Shown: positions 9,525-18,062 of the stretch, in pieces | Position numbering within the stretch: the stretch's first letter is position 1 | How the letters are laid out: each line of letters begins with the position of its first letter | From: Sphingobacterium sp. ML3W | Lineage (GTDB): Bacteria; Bacteroidota; Bacteroidia; Sphingobacteriales; Sphingobacteriaceae | Assembly (NCBI RefSeq): GCF_029542085.1 | Contig: NZ_CP107036.1 | Location: 5,208,001-5,272,000 of the forward strand | Length of the DNA stretch: 64,000 nucleotides | Reading direction: 5' to 3' | The notes under the pieces: model-generated | Database searches by the model: none | Told to the model about the DNA's origin: nothing | What the model saw: only the letters and a program-made list of their open reading frames with translations | Position numbers and translations under genes: made by a program

Positions 9525-10292
9525 TTATTTTTTCAATACTTGAAGCAAGAGCTCGGGTTCATCCGTTGTGATGAAATCGATCTTTTGTCCAATGAGATTG
9601 CTCATTTCTTCTTCTGTATTGACTGTCCAGGCATTCACTTTCATACCCAATTGATGGGCTTCCTGTAGCCAACTTGCATTCTTTTTGAAGACCGAAAAAT
9701 GGTAGTCTAGGCCATTGATTCCTGCAGCATTCACATCAGCAGGTGATTTATCCCCATTAAGGTATTGGATATTTGCTTTTGGAGCGAGCTCATGAATCTT
9801 TTGACATGCCTCAAAACTGAATGCGATATAATCTGTTATTTTCTCTGCTTTTAGAGTTTTTACCATTTCAACGGACTTTGTAGCTGCCTCCAGTGTCCGT
9901 TCTACACCCAGTTTGTTGGTTTTTAACTCCAGGATCAGACGTAAGCCCTTTAATTTTTTTCCTGCTTTGATATACTCTTCCAATGTTGGGATAGATTCCC
10001 CATTCGGGTGTTTTTTTGCCAGGAGTTCTGTGTATGTTGCTGTTGCGATGTCAATACCGTAGAAATCATTGTCGTGGTTGACGACAAGTATATTGTCTTT
10101 GGTGAGGTGTACATCAAACTCAGATCCAAAGAGTTTAAGTTCATGTGCGGCTTTTAAAGAAGCGATGGAATTTTGAGGAAGATGGCTGTTTTTCCACACG
10201 CCACGATGTGCAATTGCTTTGGTCTGTGCAAATAGTGTTGCCGATGAAATGACCATAGCCAACGTCAGACAGCTAAAAATGTGTTTTTTCAT
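9525..10292 (-). CDS. Secreted glycerophosphodiester phosphodiesterase
   Basis: 255 residues with a signal peptide (about 1-22, ending LFAQ) and a GDPD TIM barrel. Catalytic residues are visible as AHRG (H29, R30), SEFDVHLTKD (E58, D60) and VVNHD (H73, D74), followed by LILELK. The late AWTVNTEEEM and FITTDEPELL motifs close the barrel. It hydrolyses glycerophosphodiesters such as glycerophosphocholine to glycerol-3-phosphate and an alcohol. The family's usual PENT is replaced by PQNS, a mild change. The location should be periplasmic. Confidence 0.9.
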   Translation of the reverse strand: MKKHIFSCLTLAMVISSATLFAQTKAIAHRGVWKNSHLPQNSIASLKAAHELKLFGSEFDVHLTKDNILVVNHDNDFYGIDIATATYTELLAKKHPNGESIPTLEEYIKAGKKLKGLRLILELKTNKLGVERTLEAATKSVEMVKTLKAEKITDYIAFSFEACQKIHELAPKANIQYLNGDKSPADVNAAGINGLDYHFSVFKKNASWLQEAHQLGMKVNAWTVNTEEEMSNLIGQKIDFITTDEPELLLQVLKK

Positions 10293-10328
10293 ATGTGTTA
10301 GTTTGAAAGCTGATTTTTACAGTATAAA

Positions 10329-10377
10329 AAAAGTGGTACTTTTTATCCTGATTCACAAGATCTAAAGTACCACTTTT
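10329..10377 (-). terminator. Terminator downstream of HD-domain gene
   Basis: AAAAGTGGTACTTT (10329-10342) pairs perfectly with 10364-10377. On the minus strand it continues into a T-run (A-run at 10326-10332), 25 bases after the HD gene stop. Confidence 0.8.
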
Positions 10378-10402
10378 ATGTTTAGTTATTGTTAACTGTA
10401 AT

Positions 10403-11050
10403 TTATTTTTTACCATTCCATTCTGCCATGAACTCGTCTAAGAATCCAAGCATATATTGGTGACGGTGTTCCGCAATTCTTTTTGCGGCCTGTGTATTCA
10501 TTTTATCTTTCAACAACAGCAGCTTCTCATAGAAGTGGTTGATTGTCGGAGCTTCAGAATGTTTGTAAGCTTCTTTATCTTTATATTCCTGTACCGGAAT
10601 GTTGGGGTTGTACATTTCACGGCCTTTATTTCCGCCGAAACTAAATGCACGCGCAATACCTATTGCACCGATGGCGTCCAAACGATCGGCATCCTGTACA
10701 ATTTCCATCTCTTTGGAATGGAAAGAAACTTCACCCAAACTTGCTTTGAAAGACATGTTAAAGATGATTTTTTTGACATGGTCAATGATTTCAGGAGAAA
10801 TTTCTAGACTTGCCAAAAACTCTCCGGCAACACGAGGGCCAATTGTTTCGTCACCGTCATGGAATTTGCTGTCCGCAATGTCATGCAGGAGCGCTGCTAA
10901 TTCGCAGACCATGACATCAGCTTCTTCATCTTCTAAAATTAACTTCGTATTGTTCCATACGCGTTGAATATGCGACCAATCATGGCCTGCTTCTGCAAAT
11001 TTCAAACGATCTTGCACAAATGCGACTGTGCGTTCAATAATGTTATTCAT
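10403..11050 (-). CDS. HD-domain phosphohydrolase
   Basis: 215 residues, soluble. HD metal ligands are visible: H27 in GHDWSHIQRVW, the H56-D57 pair in ALLHDIADSKF, and a late Asp in EIVQDADRLDAIGAIGIARAF. This is the YedJ/uncharacterised-HD subtype with a DxDRLDAIGA signature. Members hydrolyse phosphate esters of nucleotides, but no substrate is established for this type. The start overlaps the stop of the RNA methyltransferase gene by 8 bases, so the pair is one transcript. Confidence 0.87.
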   Translation of the reverse strand: MNNIIERTVAFVQDRLKFAEAGHDWSHIQRVWNNTKLILEDEEADVMVCELAALLHDIADSKFHDGDETIGPRVAGEFLASLEISPEIIDHVKKIIFNMSFKASLGEVSFHSKEMEIVQDADRLDAIGAIGIARAFSFGGNKGREMYNPNIPVQEYKDKEAYKHSEAPTINHFYEKLLLLKDKMNTQAAKRIAEHRHQYMLGFLDEFMAEWNGKK

Positions 11051-12221
11051 ACAATACTTTTGTTTTTTCGCGAGTACCCTCGTATAATTCGTATTCTAAT
11101 AATCTACAATCTAATTTACCGTTATAAAATTCTATACGTCTGGACGCACGGAGTCCAATTTTCTTTGCAAGATCCGGATTTCCGGTAAATATATAGCCTC
11201 TATAACCTTTGCATTCCTGTTTCATAAAATCACCCATACGTTTGTAGGTAATCTCCAACTTGGTATGCGTACCTAAACGTTCACCGTATTCTGGATTGAA
11301 TAAGATGACACCTCCTTCTTTAGGAACGTGCGTTTCCGCAAAATCGCATACTTCAAATGAAATTAATTGTTCCACTCCAGCAGTGCGGGCATTCATCTTG
11401 GAAACATTTATTGCTTCTTCGGAGATATCCGTAGCAATAATTTGAGGAGCTGCTTTTTTATTGATCTGATCTTTTAACAGGCGACGTTCCTGGAAGAAAA
11501 CAGTTTCATCGTAACCGATGAAATGCATGAATGAATAATTCATACGCAGTAGTCCTGGTTTTCTATTGGTTGCAATCAATGCTGCTTCAATGGCCAATGT
11601 TCCCGATCCACACATCGGATTGACAAAGGCGGATTCGCCATCCCATTTTGATGCAATAATTGTTGAGGCTGCTAAGGCTTCCAGCATGGGTGCCTTGCCC
11701 GGAATCTTACGGTAACCATGTTTGGCTAGCGTTTCTCCAGAGGTGTCAATGAAAATTTCAGCACGGTCATCCTTCCAATAGAGGTGAACCACAGCTTTGT
11801 TGTTTTCCGGCCCTGAATTCGGACGCATACCTTTTTTATCTTTAATACGATCTACAATCGCATCTTTTACTTTGACATTCGCAAATAAAGGCGTACTAAT
11901 TGTTTCATTGTCCACATTGGAACTCACAGAGAAATAACCATCGAATTGAATGAGCTCTTCCCAAGCAATCGTGCTCAGCTCTTCATAAAGCTCAGTAGGA
12001 TTGTTCGCTGAAAATTCCTTTAACGAATATAGAATCTGCGAGGCGGTACGCAAGTTCAGATTGAGCTTGATCGTATCATTTACGCTGACTTTCAATTCGA
12101 CTCCAGTAGGAAATGCTCTGACGATGTCAAAACCTAACTCTTTAACTTCCTGTTGCAAATACGGCGATAAGCGTTTATTGCACGTAATGATAACTTTATT
12201 GGGGGTGTTGAAAACTTCCAT
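11043..12221 (-). CDS. THUMP-domain class I SAM-dependent RNA methyltransferase (RlmL-like)
   Basis: 392 residues from ATG 12221 (MEVFNTP, matching the usual family start; ATG 12224 is equally possible). A THUMP RNA-binding domain lies at about 40-150. The Rossmann methyltransferase follows, with the SAM motif NPMCGSGTLAIEAALIA and the catalytic-loop motif NPEYGERLG, where the more common form is NPPYGERL. Relatives make N2-methylguanosine in 23S rRNA; E. coli RlmL has the same layout plus a second methyltransferase domain that is absent here. It forms an operon with the downstream HD protein. Confidence 0.9.
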   Translation of the reverse strand: MEVFNTPNKVIITCNKRLSPYLQQEVKELGFDIVRAFPTGVELKVSVNDTIKLNLNLRTASQILYSLKEFSANNPTELYEELSTIAWEELIQFDGYFSVSSNVDNETISTPLFANVKVKDAIVDRIKDKKGMRPNSGPENNKAVVHLYWKDDRAEIFIDTSGETLAKHGYRKIPGKAPMLEALAASTIIASKWDGESAFVNPMCGSGTLAIEAALIATNRKPGLLRMNYSFMHFIGYDETVFFQERRLLKDQINKKAAPQIIATDISEEAINVSKMNARTAGVEQLISFEVCDFAETHVPKEGGVILFNPEYGERLGTHTKLEITYKRMGDFMKQECKGYRGYIFTGNPDLAKKIGLRASRRIEFYNGKLDCRLLEYELYEGTREKTKVLYE

Positions 12222-12232
12222 CATATTTTGTA

Positions 12233-12240
12233 CAAAGTTA
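12233..12240 (-). promoter_or_regulatory. Putative -7 element for the RlmL-like gene
   Basis: On the minus strand this reads TAACTTTG, an exact TAnnTTTG box. It is only 11 bases from the start codon, implying a very short leader. No matching -33 TTTG at the right spacing was found. Confidence 0.35.
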
Positions 12241-12298
12241 ATTAAACTCTTCCTCAAAAATTGCTTAATTTTACGCTTTAATATTTATTTTTTTGATT

Positions 12299-12673
12299 AT
12301 GGAAATTAGAGGAAAAGTACACGAGATAGGAGCGACACAACAAGTGACAGAATCATTCAAAAAACGTGATATGATTGTAGCTTATGCCGAAAACCCACAA
12401 TTTGTTGAGTATATCCGTTTTGAATCAACACAAGACAGAACTTCAATTTTTGATAACCTAGCTATTGGCGAAGAGGTAGAGGTATCTTTTAATCTTCGTG
12501 GTCGTCCTTGGACAAATAAAGATGGCGTAACGACATATTTCAATTCATTGGTTGCATGGCGTGTAACAAAACTAGGAAATGCTGCTCCAGCACCATCTAC
12601 TCCAGGTTATGCTGATATGCCTGCTCCTGTAGATTTGTCTGGTTCATCAGATGATGATGATTTGCCATTCTAG
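12299..12673 (+). CDS. DUF3127 protein, OB-fold-like with SSB-type acidic tip
   Basis: 124 residues from ATG 12299 (MEIRGKVHEIG). The DUF3127 core at about 1-95 includes KKRDMIVAYAENPQFVEYIRFE, a cluster of basic and aromatic residues, and VSFNLRGRPWTNKDG. A flexible Pro/Ala-rich linker then leads to the C-terminus SSDDDDLPF. This is the layout of bacterial single-stranded DNA-binding protein: OB fold, disordered linker, acidic tip ending in Pro-Phe. In SSB the tip recruits repair and replication proteins. The family has no assigned function that I know of. It is divergent from the RNA methyltransferase gene and monocistronic. Confidence 0.88.
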   Translation: MEIRGKVHEIGATQQVTESFKKRDMIVAYAENPQFVEYIRFESTQDRTSIFDNLAIGEEVEVSFNLRGRPWTNKDGVTTYFNSLVAWRVTKLGNAAPAPSTPGYADMPAPVDLSGSSDDDDLPF

Positions 12674-12762
12674 TCTGAAATAAGACATTCAAATCCTGTC
12701 GGCATAACCTACTATACATGCATTGTGTGTCGTATTTTGCCTTACAGTATATCATATAGATT

Positions 12763-12794
12763 GGACTGCCCAGTTTGGACAGTCCTTTTTATTT
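12763..12794 (+). terminator. Terminator after DUF3127 gene
   Basis: GGACTGCC (12763-12770) pairs with GG-A-CAGTCC (12777-12785, one bulged A) and is followed by TTTTTATTTT. Confidence 0.8.
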
Positions 12795-12966
12795 TGCGCA
12801 CATTCCGACTCGGTCTGCTCGCCCTTATTCGATACCCAGCTGCTTCGCAGTACGCTTTTGATACCTCTCGTTATTTTACGGAGTGCAATTTTTTGAATTA
12901 CATAAGTTATTTTCTTGGCGCCGAAATTGCTTGATACCGGGTATATTTAAATCAAGACAACAGATT

Positions 12967-13431
12967 ATGAAATCATCAGTATTATTTATTTGCCTGGCAG
13001 CACTTTCTTTAAGCGCATGTAATCAAGCAAAAAGGGAAAATCAACAGGTGGTAGCAACAGATTCGTCCGATCATACAACGATGACAGCGGATACCGTCCA
13101 TACATCTCAAAATTCGTTGGACTGGCCCGGTAAATATGAAGCAACCATTCCCTGTGCGGATTGTGAAGGTATCAAAACGAATATTACCTTAAAAAATGAC
13201 AATACTTTCTCTATTGTAAGTGAATATATCAATAAGAACACCAAAGTTGAAGATTCAGGTAAAGTCATGTGGCATGACAATGGTTCTGTTGTACACCTGA
13301 CAGGTAAAGAAACGAATATGAAATTAAAGGTAGGTGAAAATAGACTGATCGGACTGGATCAGGAAGGCAAAGAGATCGATGGTCCCAATGCGGATCGCTA
13401 TATTTACAATAAGGTCGAAGGCGAAAAATAA
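12967..13431 (+). CDS. NlpE-like copper-resistance N-terminal domain lipoprotein
   Basis: 154 residues from ATG 12967. A lipoprotein signal ends at C18 (LSLSAC). After a Thr/Ser-rich linker comes an NlpE N-terminal-like beta domain: YEATIPCADCEGIKTNITL with the CxxC pair C63/C66, then a series of strands ending NADRYIYNKV. In enterobacteria NlpE senses envelope stress and copper, and the CxxC is the conserved family feature. Here it is a short single-domain form, so the signalling role should not be assumed. It starts 294 bases after the DUF3127 gene, beyond that gene's terminator. Confidence 0.8.
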   Translation: MKSSVLFICLAALSLSACNQAKRENQQVVATDSSDHTTMTADTVHTSQNSLDWPGKYEATIPCADCEGIKTNITLKNDNTFSIVSEYINKNTKVEDSGKVMWHDNGSVVHLTGKETNMKLKVGENRLIGLDQEGKEIDGPNADRYIYNKVEGEK

Positions 13432-13449
13432 TAGCTGGATCAAATCGAA

Positions 13450-14451
13450 TTAACCACTCACATATTTCCCAAATGGGATCTTCCGCAAGCAATACGTCAG
13501 TAAAGCACTGGAAAGTAAGGTGAGAATTGCTGCTACCGGTATTTTCCAAAGTGTCGATAATGGTAGCAGTGGATGAATATAATTCAAAAACAAGATATGG
13601 CTTAGATAGATGCCAAAACTATGGATGTCGATGAATTCCCAGAATGCATTCAACCGTTCTGGGAGTTTTAGACATTGAATAAATACAAATAATAAGCCTG
13701 CACTTAATGCAATATTGGGTGAAAGATAATTATACAATGTAGGGTCAAATTCGCCTTTTTCCAGACTGAGATAATAAGTCCCCCAACCCGTAATCAGACA
13801 ACAACCTATAAAGAAGGGGAGGCTAGACCATCTTAACTGGGGGAGTGGATGATTGTAGAGATAGTAACCTAAGACGAGATAACCCATGTAGCCCGTAAAG
13901 AAAGTTAGGTCAAAATTCGGAAGATATGCATTAAACCATTTGTTGCTGAAAAACAGTGAAGCAAACCACAGGCATAAGAAAATCTCAATCTCTCTTTTTG
14001 AACAGTTCCGGATCATTTTTCGCAAAAAAGGTATTGCTAGATAGAGCCCGATAAGCATGTAAAGGTACCATAGATGTGCGTTGCTTCCTGATTTTAAGCG
14101 AATTAACATAATGTTGATAACTTGTGGAAAACCAACATACTCAAAATCAATATAACGGATAAAATAATAGATCAGGTAGACGATGGTCCAAAAGACAAAT
14201 GGCGGAATAATTTTAGACAGACGCTTTTTGTAGAATGTGGCTGTATCCTCATCTCTTTGCAAAAGTAATGCACCGGAAATGATGACAAAAAGTGGGACTG
14301 CAAAGCGTGAAAAGCTGTTGATCCAATTGGCATAATCCCAATCAAAAGAATCAAAATCATTACTATTTAAATAGCCCGAAGAGGAGTGGATTAGAATAAT
14401 CAAAAAAATTGCTATGATACGCAATACACTGATATAACTACTTCGGGCCAT
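13450..14451 (-). CDS. Acyltransferase family 3 membrane protein
   Basis: 333 residues, with about ten hydrophobic membrane segments throughout. The first segment (SYISVLRIIAIFLIILIHSS) has the Arg and the late His typical of acyltransferase 3 proteins, which move acetyl or succinyl groups to surface polysaccharides or peptidoglycan. VPLFVIISGALLL and KKRLSKIIPPFVFW also match the family. The acceptor is unknown and there is no glycan cluster next to it. It lies 20 bases downstream of the MFS gene and may share its transcript. Confidence 0.87.
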   Translation of the reverse strand: MARSSYISVLRIIAIFLIILIHSSSGYLNSNDFDSFDWDYANWINSFSRFAVPLFVIISGALLLQRDEDTATFYKKRLSKIIPPFVFWTIVYLIYYFIRYIDFEYVGFPQVINIMLIRLKSGSNAHLWYLYMLIGLYLAIPFLRKMIRNCSKREIEIFLCLWFASLFFSNKWFNAYLPNFDLTFFTGYMGYLVLGYYLYNHPLPQLRWSSLPFFIGCCLITGWGTYYLSLEKGEFDPTLYNYLSPNIALSAGLLFVFIQCLKLPERLNAFWEFIDIHSFGIYLSHILFLNYIHPLLPLSTLWKIPVAAILTLLSSALLTYCLRKIPFGKYVSG

Positions 14452-14471
14452 TGGAATCGTTTTTTTATGTG

Positions 14472-15623
14472 TTAACGTTTATTGTCATAGACCTTGAGGT
14501 ACATCAAGGCCAACAAAGCGCCGATGCTTGCCATACCTACACCTACTAGGGAAGGGGTATTGTAGGCTAATCCCATGGTGATGGGAATGCCCCCTAAAAA
14601 TGCACCAAGTGTATTGCCGAGATTAAAAGCAGCCTGTCCGCCTGCTGCGGCTAATGTTGCGGAATCTTTCGAAGCCCGGATCAACATCAGCTGGGTTGGT
14701 GAACCGATAGTAAAAGAAACCAAGCCAGTAATAAAAGCCAAGGGATACGCTGTCCAGCCTAGCGGCGAAACAAAATAGACCATGACCAAACAGAGCGCCA
14801 TAGCCGAGAAACTCGCGATAGCTGCTTTTGTTGGTGAAATGGTGTCTGCCAATTTCCCGCCGATCAGATTTCCGAAAAACATACCAACACCTATCAAAAT
14901 CATAATCAGGGGTACCCGGTCAGCTGGAACGCCAGAAACTTTAGTTGCTAAGGGAGCAATATAACTGATCCAGGCAAACAACCCACCTGTGCCGATAGCA
15001 ATAATCGCCATTAATAACCAAGCAATCTTTTTGTTGAAAAAGCTGAGCTGATTGAATATATTATTTCCTTTGGAAGCCTCAATTTTCGGCATCCAGGCAT
15101 ATATTGCTGCAAAGGTAACCAGTCCCAGTATACTGATAATGCCGTAAGTTAGTCGCCAGGAATAATGATGGCCAAGATAGGTTCCTAATGGGACTCCGGC
15201 GAGGTTCGCAATAGTCATGCCCGTAAACATGATCGAGATGGCCTGAGCCTCTTTGCCTTTCGGTGCAAGCTTGGCTGCAACAACAGATCCTACGCCAAAG
15301 AATGCTCCGTGTGGAAGCCCAGCCATAAAACGCGAAAGACTGATCAAAAACTGTCCAGGTGCAATACTGAATAAGCCATTGAAAATAAAAAATAGTAACA
15401 TCAAAAAGAGTAAAACCTTTTTTGGAGGATATTTACCCGTGAATAAGACTAACGTAGGAGCACCTACAACTACACCGAGCGCATACAGGGCAATAAGGTG
15501 AGCCGCAGTAGGGATTTCGATATGCAGATCCTTAGCAATATCAGGTAGAATACCCATCATCGTAAATTCGGTCATCCCGATGGCAAGTCCCCCAAAAGCT
15601 AAGGCAATAATTCCTTTGTTCAT
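14472..15623 (-). CDS. MFS transporter, AraJ-like sugar/drug efflux type
   Basis: 383 residues from ATG 15623 (MNKGIIALAFGGLAIGMTEF); the upstream extension to 15701 is not family-like. Twelve membrane segments are expected in two halves. GMTEFTMMGILPDIA in helix 1 and the LPHGAFFGVGSVVAAKLAP stretch in helix 4 are typical of the AraJ/YdhP/NepI drug-proton antiporter group. It probably exports a sugar, nucleoside or drug in exchange for protons; the substrate cannot be named. Confidence 0.9.
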   Translation of the reverse strand: MNKGIIALAFGGLAIGMTEFTMMGILPDIAKDLHIEIPTAAHLIALYALGVVVGAPTLVLFTGKYPPKKVLLFLMLLFFIFNGLFSIAPGQFLISLSRFMAGLPHGAFFGVGSVVAAKLAPKGKEAQAISIMFTGMTIANLAGVPLGTYLGHHYSWRLTYGIISILGLVTFAAIYAWMPKIEASKGNNIFNQLSFFNKKIAWLLMAIIAIGTGGLFAWISYIAPLATKVSGVPADRVPLIMILIGVGMFFGNLIGGKLADTISPTKAAIASFSAMALCLVMVYFVSPLGWTAYPLAFITGLVSFTIGSPTQLMLIRASKDSATLAAAGGQAAFNLGNTLGAFLGGIPITMGLAYNTPSLVGVGMASIGALLALMYLKVYDNKR

Positions 15624-15830
15624 ATGGATGGTTGGAAGTTGATAGTCAAAAGTAAAAATAAAAAACGGGTTATTACATGTTGATTTATGCATCGATGTCA
15701 TAATCCCTTTGGACGAGCCAATCGATCAAGATAAGGTTGAAGTAGATCACCAAAGGATTGCATAGAGAACAAAGATTGAGGAGCAAGTATTAAAGACAGT
15801 GCTCATAAGCCGCTGGCTTGAACAAGTAAA

Positions 15831-15847
15831 GTCTAAATACTAATATC
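15831..15847. repeat. Interspersed repeat, copy 1
   Basis: GTCTAAATACTAATATC crosses the stop codon of the cysteine-rich lipoprotein gene. The same sequence ends the copy near 52475 (minus strand). Confidence 0.45.
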
Positions 15848-16370
15848 TCTTTTTAGGCACGCAGGTAATATCTTTGGTCTTTCTAAGGACAATAGGACGT
15901 TGGTCAAATCGACTCTCTAGTACAACGGAGTCCGCAGAATGATAGACAACTTTAAAACGTGGGATATATTGACCCGAAAGATAACAACCTGATATCTTTT
16001 GCTTGCCATTTTCTTTGGTGTATATTCCGTCTACGATAACCGAATCACCACGCAGCACATAAATACCTTTGGCATGCTCTGTCCAGGAACCGTTTTTATA
16101 ACAACTATCAGGGATAGTCTGTACTTTGTTGTTCACATGCATTGTCGCATAAACCGAATCACAGGTAAACTTAAATTCAGTCAATGTATACTGCATCATC
16201 TGCTGCTGTCCCGGAATACTATCCTGTACCCACTCGCCCTGTAAAAACGAAGCTCCTTCACCCTGCATATCTGAATTAAATTTGCAGGCGGTAAAAAAGA
16301 AAAACATACCTATGGCAAGAGCCAGTAGGTATGTTTTTGATGATATATTTTTTATTGAAATTATTGCCAC
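15840..16370 (-). CDS. Cysteine-rich hypothetical lipoprotein downstream of fumC
   Basis: 176 residues. A lipoprotein signal ends at C29 (FFFFTAC). The rest is predicted beta-rich and reads like a lipocalin-type or META-like barrel (GEWVQDSIPG, LTEFKFTCDSVYATMHVN, GSWTEHAKGIYVLRGDSVIVDG, RFKVVYHSADSVVLESR). Four further cysteines (TCDS, SCYK, GCYL, TCVP) could form two disulfides in the periplasm. It begins 3 bases after the fumC stop, so it is co-transcribed, and neighbours of this kind are sometimes mislabelled fumarate hydratase. I recognise no function. Confidence 0.75.
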   Translation of the reverse strand: MAIISIKNISSKTYLLALAIGMFFFFTACKFNSDMQGEGASFLQGEWVQDSIPGQQQMMQYTLTEFKFTCDSVYATMHVNNKVQTIPDSCYKNGSWTEHAKGIYVLRGDSVIVDGIYTKENGKQKISGCYLSGQYIPRFKVVYHSADSVVLESRFDQRPIVLRKTKDITCVPKKRY

Positions 16371-16373
16371 AGC

Positions 16374-17771
16374 TTATTTTAAACTTCCAACCATTTCTTC
16401 AGGTTTTACCCAAGCATCAAAATCTTCCGGAGTCACATAACCCAAACGTACTGCTTCTTCTTTAAGTGTAGTTCCGTTTTTATGCGCCGTTTGTGCAATT
16501 TCAGCAGCTTTGTAATAACCAATTTTCGTGTTTAACGCAGTTACCAACATCAATGAGTTGTCAACCAATTCTTTGATGCGTTTGTAGTTAGGCTCTATAC
16601 CTGCGGCACAGTGCTCCTCAAAAGAAATACAAGCATCACCCAATAAACGTGCAGACTGTAAGAAATTAGCTGCCATCAATGGTTTAAATACATTCAACTC
16701 ATAATGTCCTTGTGTACCACCAATGGTGATAGCAACATCGTTCCCCATAACTTGGGCAGCGACCATTGTTAACGCTTCACATTGTGTAGGATTCACTTTA
16801 CCTGGCATAATAGATGATCCCGGTTCGTTTTCTGGAATAAGGATTTCACCAATACCTGAACGAGGACCAGAAGCTAACATACGGATGTCGTTGGCAATTT
16901 TATTCAATGCAACAGCCAATTGTTTCAATGCACCATGTGTCTCTACGATGGCATCGTGTGCTGCCAAAGCTTCAAATTTGTTCTCCGCAGTAACAAATGG
17001 AAGACCTGTAAATTCAGCGATGTATTTTGCAACAACAACATCATAACCAGTAGGTGTGTTTAAACCAGTCCCTACAGCAGTGCCGCCAAGTGCTACCTCA
17101 GATAGATGTGAAAGTGTATTTCTTAGTGCTTTTAGACCATGGTTTAATTGTGCCACATAGCCAGAAATCTCCTGACCTAATGTCAATGGTGTCGCATCCA
17201 TTAAGTGTGTACGACCGATTTTAACAACATTCTTGAACTCTTCAGCTTTTTTAGCTAGCGTATCACGTAGTTTTTCAACACCTGGAATAGTTACTTCGGC
17301 AACAGCTTTATAAGCTGCAATATGCATTCCAGTAGGGAACGTATCATTTGATGACTGTGATTTGTTTACATCATCATTAGCTTTTAATACAGGTTCTCCT
17401 TCGCCAATCTTATGTCCAGCCAATACTTGGGCACGATTTGCCACAACTTCATTTACATTCATGTTGGATTGTGTTCCCGAACCAGTTTGCCAGATGACCA
17501 ATGGAAATTGATCGTCTAGTTTACCCGCTAGGATCTCATCACATACAGCGGCAATGGCATCACGTTTTTCAACAGGTAATACACCTAATTCGTGGTTTGC
17601 ATACGCTGCTGCTTTTTTCAAGTAAGCAAAACCTGCAACGATCTCATGTGGCATAGAAGCTGCCGGTCCGATTTTGAAGTTGTTGCGTGAACGTTCTGTT
17701 TGTGCACCCCAGTATTTATCTGCAGGTACTTGAACTTCACCCATCGTATCTTTTTCAATTCTGAATGACAT
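16374..17771 (-). CDS. fumC: Class II fumarate hydratase
   Basis: 465 residues from ATG 17771 (MSFRIEKDTMGEV), the standard length and start for FumC. It interconverts fumarate and L-malate in the TCA cycle without an iron-sulfur cluster. Visible signatures include GSGTQSNMNVNEV, NDTFPTGMH, GRTHLMDATPLTLGQE and the catalytic loop GSSIMPGKVNPTQCE. It leads a two-gene operon with the cysteine-rich lipoprotein. Confidence 0.96.
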   Translation of the reverse strand: MSFRIEKDTMGEVQVPADKYWGAQTERSRNNFKIGPAASMPHEIVAGFAYLKKAAAYANHELGVLPVEKRDAIAAVCDEILAGKLDDQFPLVIWQTGSGTQSNMNVNEVVANRAQVLAGHKIGEGEPVLKANDDVNKSQSSNDTFPTGMHIAAYKAVAEVTIPGVEKLRDTLAKKAEEFKNVVKIGRTHLMDATPLTLGQEISGYVAQLNHGLKALRNTLSHLSEVALGGTAVGTGLNTPTGYDVVVAKYIAEFTGLPFVTAENKFEALAAHDAIVETHGALKQLAVALNKIANDIRMLASGPRSGIGEILIPENEPGSSIMPGKVNPTQCEALTMVAAQVMGNDVAITIGGTQGHYELNVFKPLMAANFLQSARLLGDACISFEEHCAAGIEPNYKRIKELVDNSLMLVTALNTKIGYYKAAEIAQTAHKNGTTLKEEAVRLGYVTPEDFDAWVKPEEMVGSLK

Positions 17772-17839
17772 ATTGTTTTGTATAAATAAAACGTAAAAAT
17801 TAATCAGTATCTGTGCAAAAGCACAAAACACATCGATCA

Positions 17840-17847
17840 CAAAGTTA
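17840..17847 (-). promoter_or_regulatory. Putative -7 element for fumC
   Basis: TAACTTTG on the minus strand is an exact TAnnTTTG box, about 70 bases before the fumC ATG. No clear -33 partner was seen. Confidence 0.4.
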
Positions 17848-17865
17848 ACGGATAATACAGTAAAA

Positions 17866-18025
17866 AGTAAAAATTAAAAGGTAAAAATCAAAAATTGAAA
17901 CAATTAGTAAGCCATCGTCTTGTATAACCAAGATTTTACTTCTCACAGCTGAGAAATAAAAATTAAAAGCTAATAATAAAATAATGGAAACCGTTAGTAA
18001 ACCATCGTCTTGTATAACCAAAATC
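17866..18025. repeat. Imperfect tandem duplication, period about 90 bp
   Basis: Two copies of an AT-rich unit lie between fumC and the next minus-strand gene. They share AAAATTAAAAG (17871 and 17960) and TTAGTAA followed by CCATCGTCTTGTATAACCAA (17912-17931 and 18002-18021, identical 20-mers). A small palindrome TTCTCA..TGAGAA at 17940-17955 lies between the cores. No coding potential was seen. Confidence 0.8.
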
Positions 18026-18062
18026 TAAATACTCATTACTAAATACTCAATACTCTCTACTC
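18022..18062. repeat. Interspersed TAAATACTCAATACT-type repeat, copy 2
   Basis: Degenerate runs of TAAATACTC / TTACTAAATACT / CAATACTC end at the stop codon of the next gene. Related copies are at 15831-15847, 28341-28363, 38112-38130 and 52475-52515. Confidence 0.65.

Noticed and set aside
10599..10967. A 122-codon plus-strand frame antisense to the HD-domain gene
   Set aside because: The HD frame shows conserved metal ligands; the antisense product has no recognisable features.
15690..15835. Coding-like plus-strand stretch between the MFS and lipoprotein genes
   Set aside because: The frame is broken by a stop in the middle, has no start codon and resembles nothing known; AT-rich chance sequence is sufficient.
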